DNA of 31,766 nucleotides from PHAA01 sp034678805 (GCA_034678805.1 JAXDBN010000206.1:1-31766), one strand, 5' to 3'; numbered from the stretch's first letter, positions 15,539 to 24,098 are shown. Program-made: numbers and translations. Notes: generated by a model not told the origin, from the letters alone.

Positions 15539-16333
15539 ATGGCGGCTGAAATTAAGGTTATTGTGTCAGGCGCATTAGGAAAAATGGGGCAGGAAACTGC
15601 CAAAGCAGTTCATCTGGATGAAGACCTGGCCTTGGTAGGATTGGTCGATATTCGTGCACAGAGTGGAGCAGAATTAGGACAAATAATACAGGTGCCTCTG
15701 ACGGTTGATAATGATTTGGACGACTGGCTTGAGAAAAATCAAGCTGACGTTATGATTGATTTTACAAATCCTCAAGCTGTATATAATAATGCCAAGAATG
15801 CTCTTCAACATAAAGTAAATTGTATAATTGGCACCACTGGTCTGAATGATGTTGAACTCAAACAATTGGAGAAATTCGCCCGGGAAAACGGAGTCGGGGT
15901 AGCGGTAATACCAAACTTTGCCATAGGTGCAGTATTAATGATGAAACTGGCCCAGGAGGCGGCCCGTTATTTACCGGATGTAGAAATAATTGAGCTTCAC
16001 CATGACCAGAAGATGGATGCCCCGTCAGGTACCGCCATTAAGACCGCGGAAATGATAACCCAGCAGAGACAGCACAGAACAATCCGTAATAGCAGGGAAT
16101 TCGAGAAGATAGCGGGAGCCAGGGGCGGGGAATTGAACGGTATTAGGATTCACAGCGTACGACTGCCTGGTTTTGTAGCCCACCAGGAAGTTATATTTGG
16201 CGGAGTCGGACAAAGTCTGAGAATAAGACATGATTCATATGATAGGGTTGGATTTATGCCAGGGGTGGTAATGACGGCTAAGAGAATAGTCGGTATGCAG
16301 GGGCTTGTCTACGGCTTAGAAAACTTTCTTTAG
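15539..16333 (+). CDS. dapB: 4-hydroxy-tetrahydrodipicolinate reductase
   Basis: NAD(P)H-dependent reduction of hydroxy-tetrahydrodipicolinate to tetrahydrodipicolinate in the diaminopimelate/lysine pathway. The N-terminal nucleotide loop is SGALGKMGQE (10-19), with IGTTGL at 97-102. The signature ELHHDQKMDAPSGTA places the catalytic His154/His155 and K158. The 264 residues are normal. AAGGAGGT precedes the ATG. It is a monocistronic unit with its own promoter and terminator, directly ahead of the dpaAB genes whose products compete for the same substrate. Confidence 0.97.
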   Translation: MAAEIKVIVSGALGKMGQETAKAVHLDEDLALVGLVDIRAQSGAELGQIIQVPLTVDNDLDDWLEKNQADVMIDFTNPQAVYNNAKNALQHKVNCIIGTTGLNDVELKQLEKFARENGVGVAVIPNFAIGAVLMMKLAQEAARYLPDVEIIELHHDQKMDAPSGTAIKTAEMITQQRQHRTIRNSREFEKIAGARGGELNGIRIHSVRLPGFVAHQEVIFGGVGQSLRIRHDSYDRVGFMPGVVMTAKRIVGMQGLVYGLENFL

Positions 16334-16358
16334 ATGAAAGGCTCTTGACACAATCATC

Positions 16359-16400
16359 CATTGGTGCCGCTTCCCGGTATATGGGAGGCCGTCACCATTG
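16359..16400 (+). other. Unassigned hairpin in the dapB 3' region
   Basis: A two-part hairpin: an outer stem CATTGGTG (16359-16366) with CACCATTG (16393-16400), one mismatch, and an inner stem GCTTCCC (16369-16375) with GGGAGGC (16383-16389), one G-U pair, separated by a 2x3 internal loop and closed by GGTATAT. It stands upstream of the dapB terminator and has no T tract of its own. It matches no riboswitch class I can name. Confidence 0.45.
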
Positions 16401-16424
16401 CAATAAATAAGCATTATCGGTACC

Positions 16425-16450
16425 AGAGAGCAGTGCGTGCTCTCTTTTTT
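16425..16450 (+). terminator. Terminator after dapB
   Basis: A perfect 8-base stem AGAGAGCA (16425-16432) with TGCTCTCT (16438-16445), a GTGCG loop, then TTTTT. It separates dapB from the sporulation genes. Confidence 0.9.
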
Positions 16451-16480
16451 GTGTCTTTTGAGCAATAGTATGGGACAGAC

Positions 16481-16507
16481 ACAGCTTTATCCAAAGTACA
16501 TATAATG
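16481..16507 (+). promoter_or_regulatory. Candidate sigma-K-type promoter of dpaAB
   Basis: CATATAATG (16499-16507) matches the sigma-K -10 pattern CATANNNTA at all but the last base, and CACA with central AC (16481-16482) is 16 bases upstream. In B. subtilis the spoVFAB genes are under sigma-K. The same bases contain TATAAT, but a good sigma-A -35 box is missing. Suggestive only. Confidence 0.4.
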
Positions 16508-16552
16508 CTATTAACTCTAGTTGCAGAGTAAAAACCCGGAGGTGTGCAAACG

Positions 16553-17470
16553 GTGTGTTCTATTCTATCTGGAATAAAAATAGCAGTAGTAGGGGGCGAT
16601 GACCGGGAGTTGATCCTGGTGGAAGAACTGGTCAGACGGGGTGCTACCGTTGTAGTAACTGGATTTCCACGGGAAAGAGTATGCCATGGTGCGTTTGTAG
16701 TCAATAACGTTGAACTGGCGTGCAGGGAAACGGAGGTACTCATCTTACCATTGCCGGGGACCAATGAAAAAGGGGTGGTAAGAGCAGTATATGCGGAGCA
16801 GGAACTGATCTTAACAGAAAAGGCCGTCTCCAGCATGGCCCCTAATGCCAAAGTGATAATCGGATCAGCACGTAATTTTCTTAAGGAGTGGGCCGACAAG
16901 TACAAGTTTAGACTGATGGAAATCGTTGAAATGGACGAAATTGCAATCCTGAATTCGATCCCTACTGCAGAAGGTGCAATCCAGATCGCAATGGAAGAAA
17001 CCCTGAGCACTATCCACGGTAGTAAAACGAGCGTTATCGGTTTTGGTCGGGTAGGGATCACCATGGCAAGTGTGCTCAAAGCACTGGGCTCGGATGTTAC
17101 CGTAGTGGCCCGCAATCCGGGTCAATTAGCGCGGGCATACGAAATGGGTTGCCACCGCGCCACTTATGATGATATGCATGAAATAATGCGCAACAGCGAC
17201 ATTGTTTTCAATACCGTGCCCAGTATGGTTTTGGATCGTAATGTACTTAAATATGCTAATCCCGATATCCTTATCATTGATCTTGCCACCCAACCTGGGG
17301 GAACCGACTTTGAAGCCGCCAATGTTTATGGTATCAAAGCTATTCTGGCTCCTGGCTTGCCAGGAAGGGTCGCGCCAGTTTCCGCCGGAAAAATATTGGC
17401 TGACGTTATTCCCAGGTTGCTGCTGTCAGAATTCTCGCATTATGAAAGAGATCTGCAATTTGGTTCATAG
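16553..17470 (+). CDS. dpaA: Dipicolinate synthase subunit A
   Basis: With DpaB it makes dipicolinic acid in the mother cell of the sporulating cell; the acid with Ca2+ fills the spore core. The Rossmann dinucleotide loop SVIGFGRVG lies at about 160-168. The family block MDEIAILNSIPTAEGAI (128-144) and the C-terminal PGLPGRVAPVSAGKI are clear. I place the start at GTG 16553, 10 bases after GGAGG. The upstream GTG at 16544 is only one base from that ribosome binding site and cannot use it. The product has 305 residues, close to B. subtilis SpoVFA. It is followed by dpaB after 11 bases. Confidence 0.95.
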   Translation: MCSILSGIKIAVVGGDDRELILVEELVRRGATVVVTGFPRERVCHGAFVVNNVELACRETEVLILPLPGTNEKGVVRAVYAEQELILTEKAVSSMAPNAKVIIGSARNFLKEWADKYKFRLMEIVEMDEIAILNSIPTAEGAIQIAMEETLSTIHGSKTSVIGFGRVGITMASVLKALGSDVTVVARNPGQLARAYEMGCHRATYDDMHEIMRNSDIVFNTVPSMVLDRNVLKYANPDILIIDLATQPGGTDFEAANVYGIKAILAPGLPGRVAPVSAGKILADVIPRLLLSEFSHYERDLQFGS

Positions 17471-17481
17471 GGGGTGATCAG

Positions 17482-18078
17482 ATGAATCAGGAAAGATTAA
17501 CAGGCGTAAAAATTGGAGTAGTATTGACTGGATCCCATTGCACTATGGAAGCAGCGCTGCAACAAATTCCGAGATTAAAAGCGGAAGGCGCAGTTATCTA
17601 TCCGATCATTTCCTATACGGTTGATTCTACCGACAATAGGTTTTATCAGACTGATGATCTAAAAGAATATCTACGTCAGGCTTCAGACAATCCCATTATC
17701 AACACGATTGTAGGAGCTGAACCAATTGGGCCGCGCAAATTATTGGATGTTGTAGTGGTTATGCCCGCAACTGGAAATACCATCGCTAAATTAGCGAATG
17801 GCATAGTTGATACTCCAGCATTAATGGCAGTGAAGGCCCACTTACGTAACCAGCGCCCTGTGGTTATGGCCATTTCAACTAACGATGCTTTGGGTATTAA
17901 TGCTCGTAACCTAGGTCTGCTTCTAAATATGAAAAATATCTATTTCGTACCTTTCCGCCAGGATGATCCGTACCAAAAAGGTAACTCTGTAGTGGCGGAC
18001 CTCGACCAGGTAATTGATACCGTTATCTGTGCGCTGCAAACTAAGCAAATTCAGCCACTTTTACTGGGATCATTGTAG
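17482..18078 (+). CDS. dpaB: Dipicolinate synthase subunit B
   Basis: Partner of DpaA in dipicolinate synthesis. It belongs to the flavoprotein (HFCD) fold: VKIGVVLTGSHCTM at the N-terminus, MPATGNTIAKLANGIVDTPA in the middle and PVVMAISTNDALG further on. The 198 residues match SpoVFB. GGGGTG precedes the ATG by about 7 bases, and the 11-base gap to dpaA implies a shared transcript. The stop codon overlaps a predicted vegetative promoter for the next gene, so aspartate-pathway genes downstream can be read without sporulation. Confidence 0.95.
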   Translation: MNQERLTGVKIGVVLTGSHCTMEAALQQIPRLKAEGAVIYPIISYTVDSTDNRFYQTDDLKEYLRQASDNPIINTIVGAEPIGPRKLLDVVVVMPATGNTIAKLANGIVDTPALMAVKAHLRNQRPVVMAISTNDALGINARNLGLLLNMKNIYFVPFRQDDPYQKGNSVVADLDQVIDTVICALQTKQIQPLLLGSL

Positions 18079-18102
18079 TTAATTCTTTGATTATGGTAGA
18101 AT
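18073..18102 (+). promoter_or_regulatory. Candidate vegetative promoter of asd-dapG-dapA
   Basis: TTGTAG (18073-18078), an 18-base spacer and TAGAAT (18097-18102) with an extended TG at 18094-18095. It lies 45 bases before asd and overlaps the dpaB stop. The -35 box is weak, compensated by the extended -10. Confidence 0.5.
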
Positions 18103-18147
18103 ATGAAAACGTAATTAAAGATGATGCAATGTGCAGGAGGTAGTAAC

Positions 18148-19164
18148 GTGGCTAACAAAGTAAAATTAGCGGTAGTTGGAGCTACGGGTGCAGTCGGACA
18201 GGAAATGCTCAAGGTTTTGGAGGAAAGAAATTTTCCCGCCGGAGAACTACTATGCTTGGCTGACCCCAGTGAAGCAGGTAGTAAGATTATGTTCAAAGGC
18301 GAGACTCTCACCGTGGGCATTGCTGATGCACGAGCATTTAAACAGTCAGATTTGGCTTTGTTTGCAGTAGGTACAGATGTCAGTCGGGCACTGGCGCCAC
18401 TAGCGGTAGAAAATGATTGTGTGGTAATAGACAACAGTTATGCGTTTCGCTTGGACGAAGGCGTACCCCTGGTTGTGCCTGAAGTAAATGCATATGCTAT
18501 AGCATCCCATAAGGGTATTATTGCTAATCCTAATTGTTCAACCATTATAATGGTGGTTGCAATAAACCCCATCCATCATGCAGCCGGTATTAAGAGGGTG
18601 GTTGTGTCCACCTATCAGGCGGTTTCTGGAGCAGGTAAAGCGGGGATAGATGAATTAGATCAACAAACCAGGGATTATCTCCAATATGGTAAAACCAGTC
18701 CCCAGGTATTCCAACATCAAATTGCTTTCAACCTGATACCGCATATTGATGATTTTGTAGATGACGATTATACCCGGGAAGAAATGAAAATGGTCTGGGA
18801 AACCAGAAAGATTATGAATGTTCCTGATCTGAAAATTGCCCCTACTGCAGTTAGAGTGCCGGTATTTAGAAGTCACTCGGAATCAATTAATATAGAAACT
18901 ATTAAACATCTTGAGGTTGACGAAGTTAAGCGCATTTTAGCTTCGGCGCCGGGAGTTGTGGTTCAGGATGATCCCCTCAACCGGGTTTATCCCATGCCTC
19001 TTTATACCTCTAACCGGGATGAAGTATTTGTCGGCCGAATTAGAAGAGATATATCAATTGAAAACGGATTGGCCTTATGGGTGGCCGCGGACCAGATCAG
19101 AAAAGGCGCTGCAACCAACGCTATCCAGATAGCCGAAATAGTTGTCGAACAAAACCTGTATTAG
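18148..19164 (+). CDS. asd: Aspartate-semialdehyde dehydrogenase
   Basis: Reduces aspartyl phosphate to aspartate semialdehyde with NADPH, feeding diaminopimelate, lysine, threonine, methionine and dipicolinate. The nucleotide loop VVGATGAVGQEM (9-20), the active-site NPNCSTIIM with Cys130 and VFRSHSESI with catalytic His243 are present. I place the start at GTG 18148 behind AGGAGGT; the frame is open from an ATG at 18121 that lacks a ribosome binding site. The product has 338 residues, normal for the Gram-positive branch. Twelve bases separate it from dapG. Confidence 0.97.
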   Translation: MANKVKLAVVGATGAVGQEMLKVLEERNFPAGELLCLADPSEAGSKIMFKGETLTVGIADARAFKQSDLALFAVGTDVSRALAPLAVENDCVVIDNSYAFRLDEGVPLVVPEVNAYAIASHKGIIANPNCSTIIMVVAINPIHHAAGIKRVVVSTYQAVSGAGKAGIDELDQQTRDYLQYGKTSPQVFQHQIAFNLIPHIDDFVDDDYTREEMKMVWETRKIMNVPDLKIAPTAVRVPVFRSHSESINIETIKHLEVDEVKRILASAPGVVVQDDPLNRVYPMPLYTSNRDEVFVGRIRRDISIENGLALWVAADQIRKGAATNAIQIAEIVVEQNLY

Positions 19165-19176
19165 GAGTGAAACCTA

Positions 19177-20406
19177 TTGAAGATTTTAATTCAAAAGTTT
19201 GGCGGGACATCGCTAGCCACTAACGAATTAAGGTCTAGGGTATGTGATATAGTCGCAGATGCGAAATCAGCAGGATTTGCGCCGGTTGTAGTTGTCTCAG
19301 CGATGGGCAGAGAAAATGCTGCATATGCAACAGATACGCTGATTAATCTCGTGAAAGAAATCAATCCTGAACCGTTAGCCCGGGAATTAGACATTTTATT
19401 ATCCTGTGGAGAAACAATTTGTGGGGTATTACTAGCCAATCAACTGACAGCTCAGAATATGCCAGCTACCTTTCTAAGTGGAGAACAAGCCGGTATTGTA
19501 ACTGATGGCAATTTCGGTGATGCCCACATCCGCTATGTTAAACCACAGAGAATTATGGATTGCCTGGAGCGAGGATTAATAGCAGTAGTAGCTGGGTTCC
19601 AAGGTATAAGTGACAATGGCGAATTGACTACACTGGGAAGAGGAGGCAGCGATACCACTGCTGCCGCTCTGGGGGTAGCTCTTAACGCTGAATATATCGA
19701 TATTTATACTGATGTCGAGGGTGTAATGACAGCCGATCCCCGGATTGTAGAAAATGCACGCTTGCTCGATTCCATTAATTATAACGAAATATGTCAACTG
19801 GCCCGGGATGGTGCTAAAGTAGTTCATCCCCGGGCAATTGAAATAGCAATGCAGAAGGGAACCCCTTTAAGAATCCGTTCCACTTTTTTGGATTCGCCAG
19901 GCACCTTCGTTTCCAACCAGATCTATACCATTAACGATCCGGTGAACATTATCAGCGACCGATTAATAACAGGTATTACTTATACTTCGAATATTGTGCA
20001 GATAAAGATCATCTGCAACGATAATGATCCACTAAGCAAGATAGACATGCTGGTTTTTAGAGCTATGGCCGAAGCAGGAATTAGTGTTGACTTCATTACC
20101 GTCCAGCCCACTGCTGTTATGTTTACGGTAAGCCGGGAAAAAGCGCGGCGGGCGGAATTACTTTTAAAAGAACTCGATTTGGTGCCACTCATGGAGTTTA
20201 ACTGCGCCAAGGTTGCAGTGGTTGGGGCTGCTATGACAGGAATTCCTGGTATAATTTATAAGGTAGTGGAAGCTCTCAACGAAAAAGACATCGATATTCT
20301 ACAAGCTGGTGATTCGTACACAAACATATGGTGCCTGGTCAAACAAGAGGACATGAAGATAGCCGTACAAGCGTTACATGACAAATTTGAGTTGGGGAAT
20401 TATTAG
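19177..20406 (+). CDS. dapG: Aspartokinase
   Basis: Phosphorylates aspartate, the first step of the aspartate family. KFGGTS (7-12) is the kinase signature; GRGGSDTTAAALG, TDVEGVMTADPR and MQKGTPLRIRSTF are the other blocks. The C-terminal third (about 265-405) holds two ACT domains, the likely site of feedback control. The 409 residues and the place between asd and dapA match B. subtilis DapG, which is inhibited by meso-diaminopimelate; the same effector is plausible here but not proven. The start is TTG 19177 behind AGGAG. Confidence 0.95.
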   Translation: MKILIQKFGGTSLATNELRSRVCDIVADAKSAGFAPVVVVSAMGRENAAYATDTLINLVKEINPEPLARELDILLSCGETICGVLLANQLTAQNMPATFLSGEQAGIVTDGNFGDAHIRYVKPQRIMDCLERGLIAVVAGFQGISDNGELTTLGRGGSDTTAAALGVALNAEYIDIYTDVEGVMTADPRIVENARLLDSINYNEICQLARDGAKVVHPRAIEIAMQKGTPLRIRSTFLDSPGTFVSNQIYTINDPVNIISDRLITGITYTSNIVQIKIICNDNDPLSKIDMLVFRAMAEAGISVDFITVQPTAVMFTVSREKARRAELLLKELDLVPLMEFNCAKVAVVGAAMTGIPGIIYKVVEALNEKDIDILQAGDSYTNIWCLVKQEDMKIAVQALHDKFELGNY

Positions 20407-20432
20407 ATGAGGAAAAGGCAGGGGAAGAGAAG

Positions 20433-21308
20433 ATGAGCTTTAGAATGTTGACAGCTATGGTCACTCCGTATGATTCCGATTTACAGGTGAACTATGATAA
20501 GGCTGGTGAACTAGCCCAGTATCTGCTCGACCACGGCAGTGATGGTATAGTTGTCAGTGGAACCACCGGGGAATCACCGGTATTGAGTACAGCGGAGAAG
20601 CTTAAACTCTTTAAACAGGTAAAAGCCCAGGTTGGAAACAAGGCGGAAGTATGGGCTGGTACTGGTTCTTATAATACGCAGGAAACCATTCACCTGAGCC
20701 GTGAAGCTGAAAGTATCGGAGTAGATGGTCTTCTCCTGGTAGTACCTTACTACAATAAACCTTCCCAAGAGGGATTATATCAACATTACAAAGCAATCGC
20801 AGAAAGTGTTTCGATTCCCATCATGCTATACAATATTCCCGGCCGAACTGGTACAAATATGATGCCGGAAACGGTCGCACTTTTAGCAGAGATAGATAAT
20901 ATTGTAGCGCTAAAGGAATCAACCGGTATGATGGATCAAATGTCATTATTAAAACAAATTGTACCGGAGAAAGTAGCAATATATTCAGGTGATGATTCTC
21001 TTACCTTACCCATGTTAGCTCTCGGGGGGATCGGCGTTGTAAGTATCGCTTCTCATTTAATTGGACCGCAAATTAGGCAAATGATGGACACCTTTGCGCT
21101 CGGAGATATAAAAGGTGCCCGTGAGCTGCATAACCAGCTATTCCCTATGTTTAAGGGATTATTTATTACTACCAATCCAGTTCCGGTTAAAGAAGCCCTA
21201 AACATAATGGGTATGAACGTAGGAGGAGTACGGCTGCCGATGTATCGAGCCAATGAAGCGGAAATAGGCAAATTGCGGAAACTGTTGGCTGATTATGGTT
21301 TAATATAG
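20433..21308 (+). CDS. dapA: 4-hydroxy-tetrahydrodipicolinate synthase
   Basis: Condenses pyruvate with aspartate semialdehyde to give the substrate of both DapB and DpaAB. The Schiff-base lysine is K161 in VALKESTG. Y133 (YNIPGRTG) and T44/T45 (GTTGES) complete the catalytic triad region, and R138 is the carboxylate-binding arginine. The 291 residues are normal for this (beta/alpha)8 barrel. GGGGAAGAG precedes the ATG. It is the last gene of the asd-dapG-dapA unit and is followed by a terminator. Confidence 0.97.
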   Translation: MSFRMLTAMVTPYDSDLQVNYDKAGELAQYLLDHGSDGIVVSGTTGESPVLSTAEKLKLFKQVKAQVGNKAEVWAGTGSYNTQETIHLSREAESIGVDGLLLVVPYYNKPSQEGLYQHYKAIAESVSIPIMLYNIPGRTGTNMMPETVALLAEIDNIVALKESTGMMDQMSLLKQIVPEKVAIYSGDDSLTLPMLALGGIGVVSIASHLIGPQIRQMMDTFALGDIKGARELHNQLFPMFKGLFITTNPVPVKEALNIMGMNVGGVRLPMYRANEAEIGKLRKLLADYGLI

Positions 21309-21356
21309 CTAACTAAACATAACCAAATTTTGTTCAAAGATAACAACGTTTGTTCA

Positions 21357-21388
21357 AGCCGGTGCAAAAACACCGGCTAATTTATTTT
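21357..21388 (+). terminator. Terminator after dapA
   Basis: A perfect 8-base stem AGCCGGTG (21357-21364) with CACCGGCT (21371-21378), a CAAAAA loop, followed by AATTTATTTT. Confidence 0.8.
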
Positions 21389-21404
21389 GTGGAGAGGTTC
21401 AACA

Positions 21405-21539
21405 GTGCCTGATAGTCAGTCTCTTAACGTGGTAATACAAAGCCTGGGTTGGACCTGGATAATAATTTTGCAGTGGTTGAATACCGCTAATCTATGGTCT
21501 ATAATTAAAAAAGCGGTTATGTGCGGATTTACATGGTAA
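21405..21539 (+). CDS. Possible small protein of 44 residues upstream of RNase J
   Basis: GTG at 21405 stands 7 bases after GGAGAGG and opens a 44-codon frame ending at TAA 21539. The peptide begins MPDSQSLNVVIQSLG and contains a hydrophobic, Trp-rich segment (GWTWIIILQWL), so it could lie in the membrane. It ends 25 bases before the RNase J start, after the dapA terminator, which makes it the first frame of the RNase J transcript. Its first ten residues resemble the RNase J N-terminus (see findings). It may be a real small protein, a leader peptide or a decayed duplication. I recognise no family. Confidence 0.4.
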   Translation: MPDSQSLNVVIQSLGWTWIIILQWLNTANLWSIIKKAVMCGFTW

Positions 21540-21564
21540 AACTAAATATAATGGAGGTGTTTGA

Positions 21565-23226
21565 GTGCCTGAAGATGCACGGCTGAACATAATTCCCCTG
21601 GGCGGTTTGGGGGAAATCGGCAAAAACATGACGGCAATCAGATACCAGGATACTATTGTAGTCATCGATTGCGGACTCATGTTTCCTGAGGACGAATTGT
21701 TGGGTATTGATGTAGTCATTCCCGATATTTCTTATCTGATTGAAAATAGAGAAAAGGTAAAAGCCATTCTCCTGACCCACGGGCATGAGGACCATGTGGG
21801 GGCTTTACCCTTTGTCTTGAAGGAAATTAATCCTCCTATATACGGCAGCAAGTTAACCGTAGGTATAGTGGAAGGAAAATTGAAGGAATCCAACCTTAAT
21901 AATGCAACCCTGAATATTGTGAGGCCTCGTGAGTCGGTTAGTATTGACCAACTGGAGATTGAGTTTTTCCGTGTAAGTCACAGTATCCCGGATGCCTTGG
22001 GTATAGCGATCCATACTCCTTTGGGAATAATTTTTCATACCGGAGACTTTAAAATTGACCAGACTCCTGTAGATGGTCAAGTGATTGATTTTCGCAAGAT
22101 GGCGGAATTGGGCGAAAAAGGCGTATTGGTAATGTTTAGCGATAGCACCAATGCTGATCGGCCCGGTTTTACCCAGTCCGAGAAGGTAGTTGGTCACACC
22201 TTTGATGAGGTATTTGGCCGGTGTGAAGGCCGAATAATAGTCACGACCTTTGCTTCCAACGTACATCGCATACAGCAGGTGATAGATACCGCGGTTAAAT
22301 ACGATCGCAAGGTTGCGGTGGTCGGAAGAAGCATGGTAAACAATGTGAGGGTGTCAAACCAGCTTGGTTATATGGACATACCAGAGGATACCTTGATTGA
22401 ACTGGAAGATATCAATAGATACCCTCCCGAAAAAATTGTCATTGCCACTACCGGTTCCCAGGGTGAACCCATGTCGGCTTTGAGCAGAATGGCAACTGCC
22501 GACCATCGTTGGGTCGGGATAAATAGCGGCGATACAGTTATTATTTCAGCTAGCCCGGTGCCCGGCAATGAAAAGATGGTTTCCAAGACCATTGACTTGT
22601 TGTTTAAGCAAGGCGCCGAAGTTATTTATGAAAGGGAAATGGGTGTTCATGTCTCCGGGCATGCTTCTCAGGAAGAGCTGAAGTTGGTTCTCAACCTTAT
22701 TAAACCTCGCTATTTTATTCCGGTGCATGGAGAATATAGACATCTTATGAAACATGCTAAAATTGCTGAGAGCCTAGGTATTCCGCAGTCCCGCATCTTT
22801 GTAGCCGAAAATGGCCAGGTAATTGAGATCAGCAAGAAGAAAGCACAGGTAACAGGCAGAGTTACTGCCGGCAAAGTTCTGGTAGATGGCCTGGGTGTAG
22901 GTGACGTTGGTAATATTGTCCTGCGTGACCGGCGGCAATTATCGCAAGACGGGATAATGATTGTGGTAGTTTCGATAAATAAAGAAACCGGGGAAATAGC
23001 GTCGGGTCCAGACATTGTAACCCGCGGATTTGTCTATGTAAGGGAGTCTGAGCAATTAATTGAAAATTCCAAGCTAAAAGTCCGTGAAGCTATGGAACAA
23101 TCGGCACGAAAGAATGTAACCGAATGGGCTGTAATCAAATCACAGATCCGAGATAAATTAGGCAAACATCTTTTTGAGGTTACGGGACGAAGACCGATGA
23201 TAATGCCGATAATTATGGAAATTTAA
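21565..23226 (+). CDS. rnj: Ribonuclease J
   Basis: A metallo-beta-lactamase/beta-CASP ribonuclease with endonuclease and 5'-3' exonuclease activity in mRNA decay and rRNA maturation. The zinc motif HGHEDHVGALP (from His72) is complete; GDFKID, SDSTNAD, the beta-CASP block VVGRSMVNN and HVSGHASQEELK follow. The 553 residues are full length. The start is GTG 21565 behind GGAGGTG. The position between dapA and tepA is that of B. subtilis rnjB, but the intact HxHxDH motif argues for a catalytically active, J1-like enzyme. A strong terminator follows. Confidence 0.95.
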   Translation: MPEDARLNIIPLGGLGEIGKNMTAIRYQDTIVVIDCGLMFPEDELLGIDVVIPDISYLIENREKVKAILLTHGHEDHVGALPFVLKEINPPIYGSKLTVGIVEGKLKESNLNNATLNIVRPRESVSIDQLEIEFFRVSHSIPDALGIAIHTPLGIIFHTGDFKIDQTPVDGQVIDFRKMAELGEKGVLVMFSDSTNADRPGFTQSEKVVGHTFDEVFGRCEGRIIVTTFASNVHRIQQVIDTAVKYDRKVAVVGRSMVNNVRVSNQLGYMDIPEDTLIELEDINRYPPEKIVIATTGSQGEPMSALSRMATADHRWVGINSGDTVIISASPVPGNEKMVSKTIDLLFKQGAEVIYEREMGVHVSGHASQEELKLVLNLIKPRYFIPVHGEYRHLMKHAKIAESLGIPQSRIFVAENGQVIEISKKKAQVTGRVTAGKVLVDGLGVGDVGNIVLRDRRQLSQDGIMIVVVSINKETGEIASGPDIVTRGFVYVRESEQLIENSKLKVREAMEQSARKNVTEWAVIKSQIRDKLGKHLFEVTGRRPMIMPIIMEI

Positions 23227-23264
23227 TCTGACCATATAACATAATAAGCCAGAGTATATAAAAG

Positions 23265-23291
23265 TCCCCCGCACAAAGACGGGGGATTTTT
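23265..23291 (+). terminator. Terminator after RNase J
   Basis: TCCCCCG (23265-23271) pairs perfectly with CGGGGGA (23280-23286) and is followed by TTTTTGTT. Confidence 0.93.
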
Positions 23292-23402
23292 GTTGGACTA
23301 ATAACCGCACCGAGCCTGCCAACGTGGCCGTATGTATTATTTGCCGAAGTTGAGGTAAATCTAAGAAAAATATATCAGGATAATGGAAAGGAGTATATTC
23401 AT

Positions 23403-24098
23403 TTGAATGAAAATCCTAATCCCCAGGAACAGGAGCAAAATCCTAAACTGGAAAACATAAAGGAACTGGGACAAATAGACATACCCAATTTTAAAAGCGA
23501 TTTCCATTGTCTCACAATTGCGGGACAGGTGGAAGGACATCTGGTTTTACCGCCTCAAAATAAAACCACCCGTTACGAACACGTTATACCACAGTTGGTG
23601 GCAATTGAGGAAAATCCCAATATAAAGGGATTACTTGTAGTCTTAAACACAGTTGGCGGCGATGTTGAAGCTGGTCTGGCATTAGCGGAGATGATTGCCG
23701 GACTTTCCAAACCGACTGTCTCGATAGTTATTGGGGGAGGGCATTCTATTGGTTCCAGCATCGCTGTCAGTACAGATTATTCTTTTATAGCTCCCTCTGC
23801 CACCATGACTATCCATCCCATTCGTTTGACCGGATTAGTTATTGGAGTACCCCAGACATACGAATACTTGGATAAAATGCAGGACCGGGTAGTAAAATTC
23901 GTAGTGGAACACTCGCATATAAGTGAGGCAAGATTCCGTGAGCTCATGTTTCGGACCGGCGATCTGGCCAGGGACATTGGTACTGTTCTTGTTGGCAATG
24001 ATGCGGTTGACTGCGGTCTGGTTGACGAAGTTGGCGGATTACACGAAGCCTTGCGTAAATTACATGAACTTAAGGATGGAGGCGGTTCTTTGCAATGA
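23403..24098 (+). CDS. tepA: ClpP-like serine protease, TepA family
   Basis: A cytosolic member of the ClpP/crotonase fold, orthologous by sequence and place to B. subtilis TepA (YmfB), described as translocation-enhancing. Residues 1-25 are polar and Pro/Gln/Glu-rich. The nucleophile is probably S115 in GGGHSIGSS, with H138 in MTIHPIRL; oxyanion-hole glycines are at NTVGGD (82-87). The 231 residues are close to the usual size. The start is TTG 23403 behind AAAGGAG. It overlaps ylzJ by 4 bases (ATGA), so translation is coupled. Substrates are unknown. Confidence 0.9.
   Translation: MNENPNPQEQEQNPKLENIKELGQIDIPNFKSDFHCLTIAGQVEGHLVLPPQNKTTRYEHVIPQLVAIEENPNIKGLLVVLNTVGGDVEAGLALAEMIAGLSKPTVSIVIGGGHSIGSSIAVSTDYSFIAPSATMTIHPIRLTGLVIGVPQTYEYLDKMQDRVVKFVVEHSHISEARFRELMFRTGDLARDIGTVLVGNDAVDCGLVDEVGGLHEALRKLHELKDGGGSLQ

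Noticed and set aside
16359..16450. T-box or lysine riboswitch between dapB and dpaA
   Set aside because: GGTGCCGC vaguely recalls a T-box, but there is no stem I or specifier loop, the segment is too short for a lysine riboswitch, and it lies after a gene with its own terminator.
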